Part shown: positions 61,852 to 64,000 of the stretch, one piece after another | Layout: each line of letters begins with the position of its first letter | Numbering within the stretch: the stretch's first letter is position 1 | Assembly: GCF_048263965.1 (NCBI RefSeq) | Contig: NZ_JBLXDO010000021.1 | Coordinates: 12,329-76,328, forward strand | DNA length: 64,000 bases | Origin: Ferrimonas sp048263965 | Lineage (GTDB): Bacteria; Pseudomonadota; Gammaproteobacteria; Enterobacterales; Shewanellaceae | Direction of reading: 5' to 3' | The notes under the pieces: generated by a model | Told to the model about the DNA's origin: nothing | Seen by the model: only the letters and a program-made list of their open reading frames with translations | Databases searched by the model: none | Program-made: the position numbers and the translations under genes

Positions 61852-63846
61852 TTGTTTAGCAAGTGGTTTATGCCTGATAGCAAGACTCGGTGTTACTCCT
61901 ACATCCGTTGGTCCAGCGAGAAGCAAGCGCATGGAACGACCTTGGCGCGACAGAAGAAGATTGCCAAGGAGATTGCTGATGAGAATGGCTTGGAGCTGGT
62001 AGAGATTGTTGATGAGGGACTGAGTGCCTTTAAGGGCAAGCATCGTAAGGATGGTGCCTTGGGAGCCTTTATTGAAGCCGTTAGGAACAAACATGTTCCC
62101 GCCGATTCCTGGTTGGTTGTGGAAAATCTGGACCGCCTGAGTCGCGAGGACATCATGAGTTCACTACCGATGTTCATGCAGCTTCTTGAATTAGGGATCA
62201 CCATTGTTACCGGCATGGACCGCAAGGTGTACTCAGGCCAGAGTGTTATCGAAAATCCAATGGACTTGATGCACTCCATTTTGTTGTTTAGCCGAGCACA
62301 CGAGGAGTCGAAAACCAAATCAAAGCGGACCTATGGTCATGCTCAGGCGATAGTAACCGCTCACAACAACGGTAAGCGCTCTCCCGAAGGCTACGCTTAT
62401 GCGATAAAGTCTGTGGGCACCAACATCTGGTGGAGTGACTGCAGCGATGAATTTGTACGGCCACACGCGCTGTACTACGAGGTGGCCAAGGAGATCATTG
62501 GCTACATCAAGCTGGGACTGGGTAACTACCGAATTATCGAACTGCTCAATGCCAAGTATCCACCGCCAACCAAAAACAAACACAACAGCTGGTCAGCGAA
62601 TCTCATTTCAAAGTTTCACCTTAGCCGCGCATTGCTGGGCGAGAAGTGCATTACCATAAATGGCGTTGAGTACGTGCTAGAGGGGTACTATCCGGCGCTA
62701 GTAAGCGAAGACGAATTTCACCTGCTGCAAGCAATCAAAAAATCCAAGACTTCAAAAACCACTGCGACAACACATCAGCCGTTGTTGTCTGGGATTAAGG
62801 TGCTTAGATGCGGCGAGTGTGGAGGCAGCATGTATGCCTTTACGCAGCGTAATAAGCCTCGTTACATCTGTGGTACTGGTCAGCAGAATCAGGGGTGTCG
62901 TCCATGGTCATTTAACGGCATGTGGGTTGAGGACACGGTACTTAGGCTTGCTGCTAATAATGTGTTTCGCCCCTTTGGCGTTGAAGAAGATATGCACTTG
63001 ATTGAGCTTGCGCTTAGGGGTGAGCTAAAGGCCAAAAGCGAGCGTATAGACCGTCTGGTGGAGGCCATTGCTGACGGGACGGGCCCGGCTGCACTGACGG
63101 TAAAAATCAAGCAGCTCGAACAGGAAGTTGAAGCGACAAAGAAGAAAATTGAGCAAGCCGTGATGCAGAAGCAGGCCCAATTGTTAGAGACGGTTGAGTG
63201 GGATGCGGTTGATGAGCGGGTGCTTGATAACACTGAACATGACTTGCGGGCTCAGGTGCGTACCAAGCTGGCACGGGTGCTAAAACAGGTTAGTTGCTAT
63301 CAGATAAAGCAAGGGCATGTGGCATTTCTGCTTGAGTTCATAAACGGTAAGCAGGTTGTGGCTCACAGGACTGCTCAGACACTGCTGTTTGACAGTGATG
63401 CATGGCGAGCGCTTGGTGATCACTATGGCAAACGGGTGCTTCTGACAGACTCTGAACAGAAGGTACTGGCTGAACTTGATGCTCTTGAGGTTGAGGAGGA
63501 CGTAGCGGAATTTGAATTGCCTGGTGGGTTGAGCTCAGCCGACTTTAAACTTCCCGATGAACTGGTCGGTGTTAGCGAAAGCTACGAGTACCCCGGCATA
63601 GGTAGCTTAAACGCGGAGTTTATTGGTGATTCTGAAGAGCTGGTTGCAGATCAGATGCGATTGGAGCACTTGCTGACGTGGGCAATGTCCGTAAAGGGAA
63701 CGCCTAACGTCATCGAGGACCAGTACCAGGTCTTTAAGCACCGCTATAAAAGCCGAGTGGTGACAAAGCCAGAGCCAGCGGCGTACTACATTGATGAAGT
63801 TCATATTGTGAAGAACAAGATACTGCCAGTTCGGCTAAGTGACTGA
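61852..63846 (+). CDS. Large serine recombinase (site-specific integrase)
   Basis: A 664-residue large serine recombinase. Catalytic Ser21 is in YSYIRWSSEKQ; the resolvase domain (about 13-160) has SWLVVENLDRLSRED; a recombinase domain (about 170-290) and a zinc ribbon (CGECGG...CGTGQQNQGC, about 321-350) follow, then a coiled coil (about 385-430). TTG 61852 with GGAGGG upstream or ATG 61870 could be the start. The gene is lower in GC than rimO and probably marks an integrated element extending right. Catalytic arginines were not individually aligned. Confidence 0.88.
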   Translation: MFSKWFMPDSKTRCYSYIRWSSEKQAHGTTLARQKKIAKEIADENGLELVEIVDEGLSAFKGKHRKDGALGAFIEAVRNKHVPADSWLVVENLDRLSREDIMSSLPMFMQLLELGITIVTGMDRKVYSGQSVIENPMDLMHSILLFSRAHEESKTKSKRTYGHAQAIVTAHNNGKRSPEGYAYAIKSVGTNIWWSDCSDEFVRPHALYYEVAKEIIGYIKLGLGNYRIIELLNAKYPPPTKNKHNSWSANLISKFHLSRALLGEKCITINGVEYVLEGYYPALVSEDEFHLLQAIKKSKTSKTTATTHQPLLSGIKVLRCGECGGSMYAFTQRNKPRYICGTGQQNQGCRPWSFNGMWVEDTVLRLAANNVFRPFGVEEDMHLIELALRGELKAKSERIDRLVEAIADGTGPAALTVKIKQLEQEVEATKKKIEQAVMQKQAQLLETVEWDAVDERVLDNTEHDLRAQVRTKLARVLKQVSCYQIKQGHVAFLLEFINGKQVVAHRTAQTLLFDSDAWRALGDHYGKRVLLTDSEQKVLAELDALEVEEDVAEFELPGGLSSADFKLPDELVGVSESYEYPGIGSLNAEFIGDSEELVADQMRLEHLLTWAMSVKGTPNVIEDQYQVFKHRYKSRVVTKPEPAAYYIDEVHIVKNKILPVRLSD

Positions 63847-63913
63847 GGTCGTCCATAAAGCTGCTACCTCGTACAGTACGAATGCCCGAAGCCAATTTCA
63901 CAAGGAGCAGCTA

Positions 63914-64000
63914 ATGGCAACGTACTACTACCAATGCATGAAAACCACCTGTGGCCACTTGGAGTTCACAAAATTTGCGCCAGCAGCCACCAAGCGCTGT
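63914..64000 (+). CDS. Small zinc-ribbon-like protein, 5' part only
   Basis: The first 29 codons of a gene running off the right edge. AAGGAG precedes ATG 63914. MATYYYQCMKTTCGHLEFTKF and a later KRC suggest a Cys-based zinc ribbon. It follows the serine recombinase by 67 nt and is likely part of the same element. Identity cannot be fixed from this fragment. Confidence 0.5.
   Translation, partial: MATYYYQCMKTTCGHLEFTKFAPAATKRC

Overview
The window looks like a chromosomal stretch of a marine-type gammaproteobacterium of the Ferrimonas/Shewanella group. This is inferred from three things: the RimO N-terminal extension of Shewanella type, the gene order pheS-pheT-ihfA, hisGDCBHAFI and yoaA-tsaB, and the split-borosin genes. 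Most genes are GC-rich, so long antisense open frames are common and were discarded. AT-richer patches (about 14.2-15.8 kb, 36.3-36.9 kb, 38.4-38.8 kb and the last 2 kb) mark accessory or regulatory DNA.

The main discovery is a pair of split-borosin RiPP loci about 36 kb apart on the same strand. Each has the same unusual three-gene plan: a small precursor peptide, a membrane TPR-GGDEF protein and a borosin-type alpha-N-methyltransferase. Locus 1 (2330-5159) has a 77-residue precursor with a Thr/Trp-rich hydrophobic tail, a TPR-GGDEF protein whose signature is degenerate (GGNQI), and a methyltransferase with the YGHP motif. Locus 2 (38820-41752) has a 71-residue precursor resembling SonA of Shewanella oneidensis, a TPR-GGDEF protein with an intact GGEEF signature and I-site, and a SonM-like methyltransferase. 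Hairpins lie inside both operons: after the precursor in locus 1, and a full intrinsic-terminator shape before the methyltransferase in locus 2. The likely reading is backbone-N-methylated peptides coupled to an envelope sensor that may use c-di-GMP.

Layout. 0-2.1 kb: partial dihydroorotase and an M23 peptidase. 2.3-5.2 kb: borosin locus 1. 5.2-13.4 kb: polyprenyl-phosphate translocase family protein, MalY-like lyase, YecM, YfcE, small proteins, a RimK-linked protease-like protein, an EamA transporter and an M48 protease. 13.4-15.8 kb: an AraC remnant cut at a short repeat, a DUF3224 gene and a low-GC secreted protein. 15.8-30.3 kb: housekeeping genes (rlmI, dmeF, cmoM, mepM, AAA kinase, GNAT, chemoreceptor, quinone oxidoreductase, pheST-ihfA) and a small SGNH/VOC/lipoprotein operon. 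30.3-36 kb: FIST-GGDEF, GNAT, Nudix, OsmC and two LpxL/LpxM-type acyltransferases. 36-38.8 kb: a Fur-box-controlled small gene, an AT-rich gap and a Y1 (HUH) transposase bracketed by inverted arrays of a short repeat. 38.8-41.8 kb: borosin locus 2. 41.8-49 kb: the complete his operon with a His-rich leader peptide and attenuator. 49-61.7 kb: yoaA-tsaB, an exported methyltransferase, an alpha/beta hydrolase, fadD-rnd-fadD, an AraC regulator and rimO. 61.8-64 kb: a large serine recombinase and the start of a zinc-ribbon protein, probably the edge of an integrated element.

The accessory signals cluster around the two borosin loci and the repeat/transposase family. Copies of the same short repeat occur at 13.6 kb, 14.2 kb and on both sides of the transposase directly upstream of borosin locus 2. 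All calls come from reading the sequence. Comparisons with named families are from memory and no database search was run.
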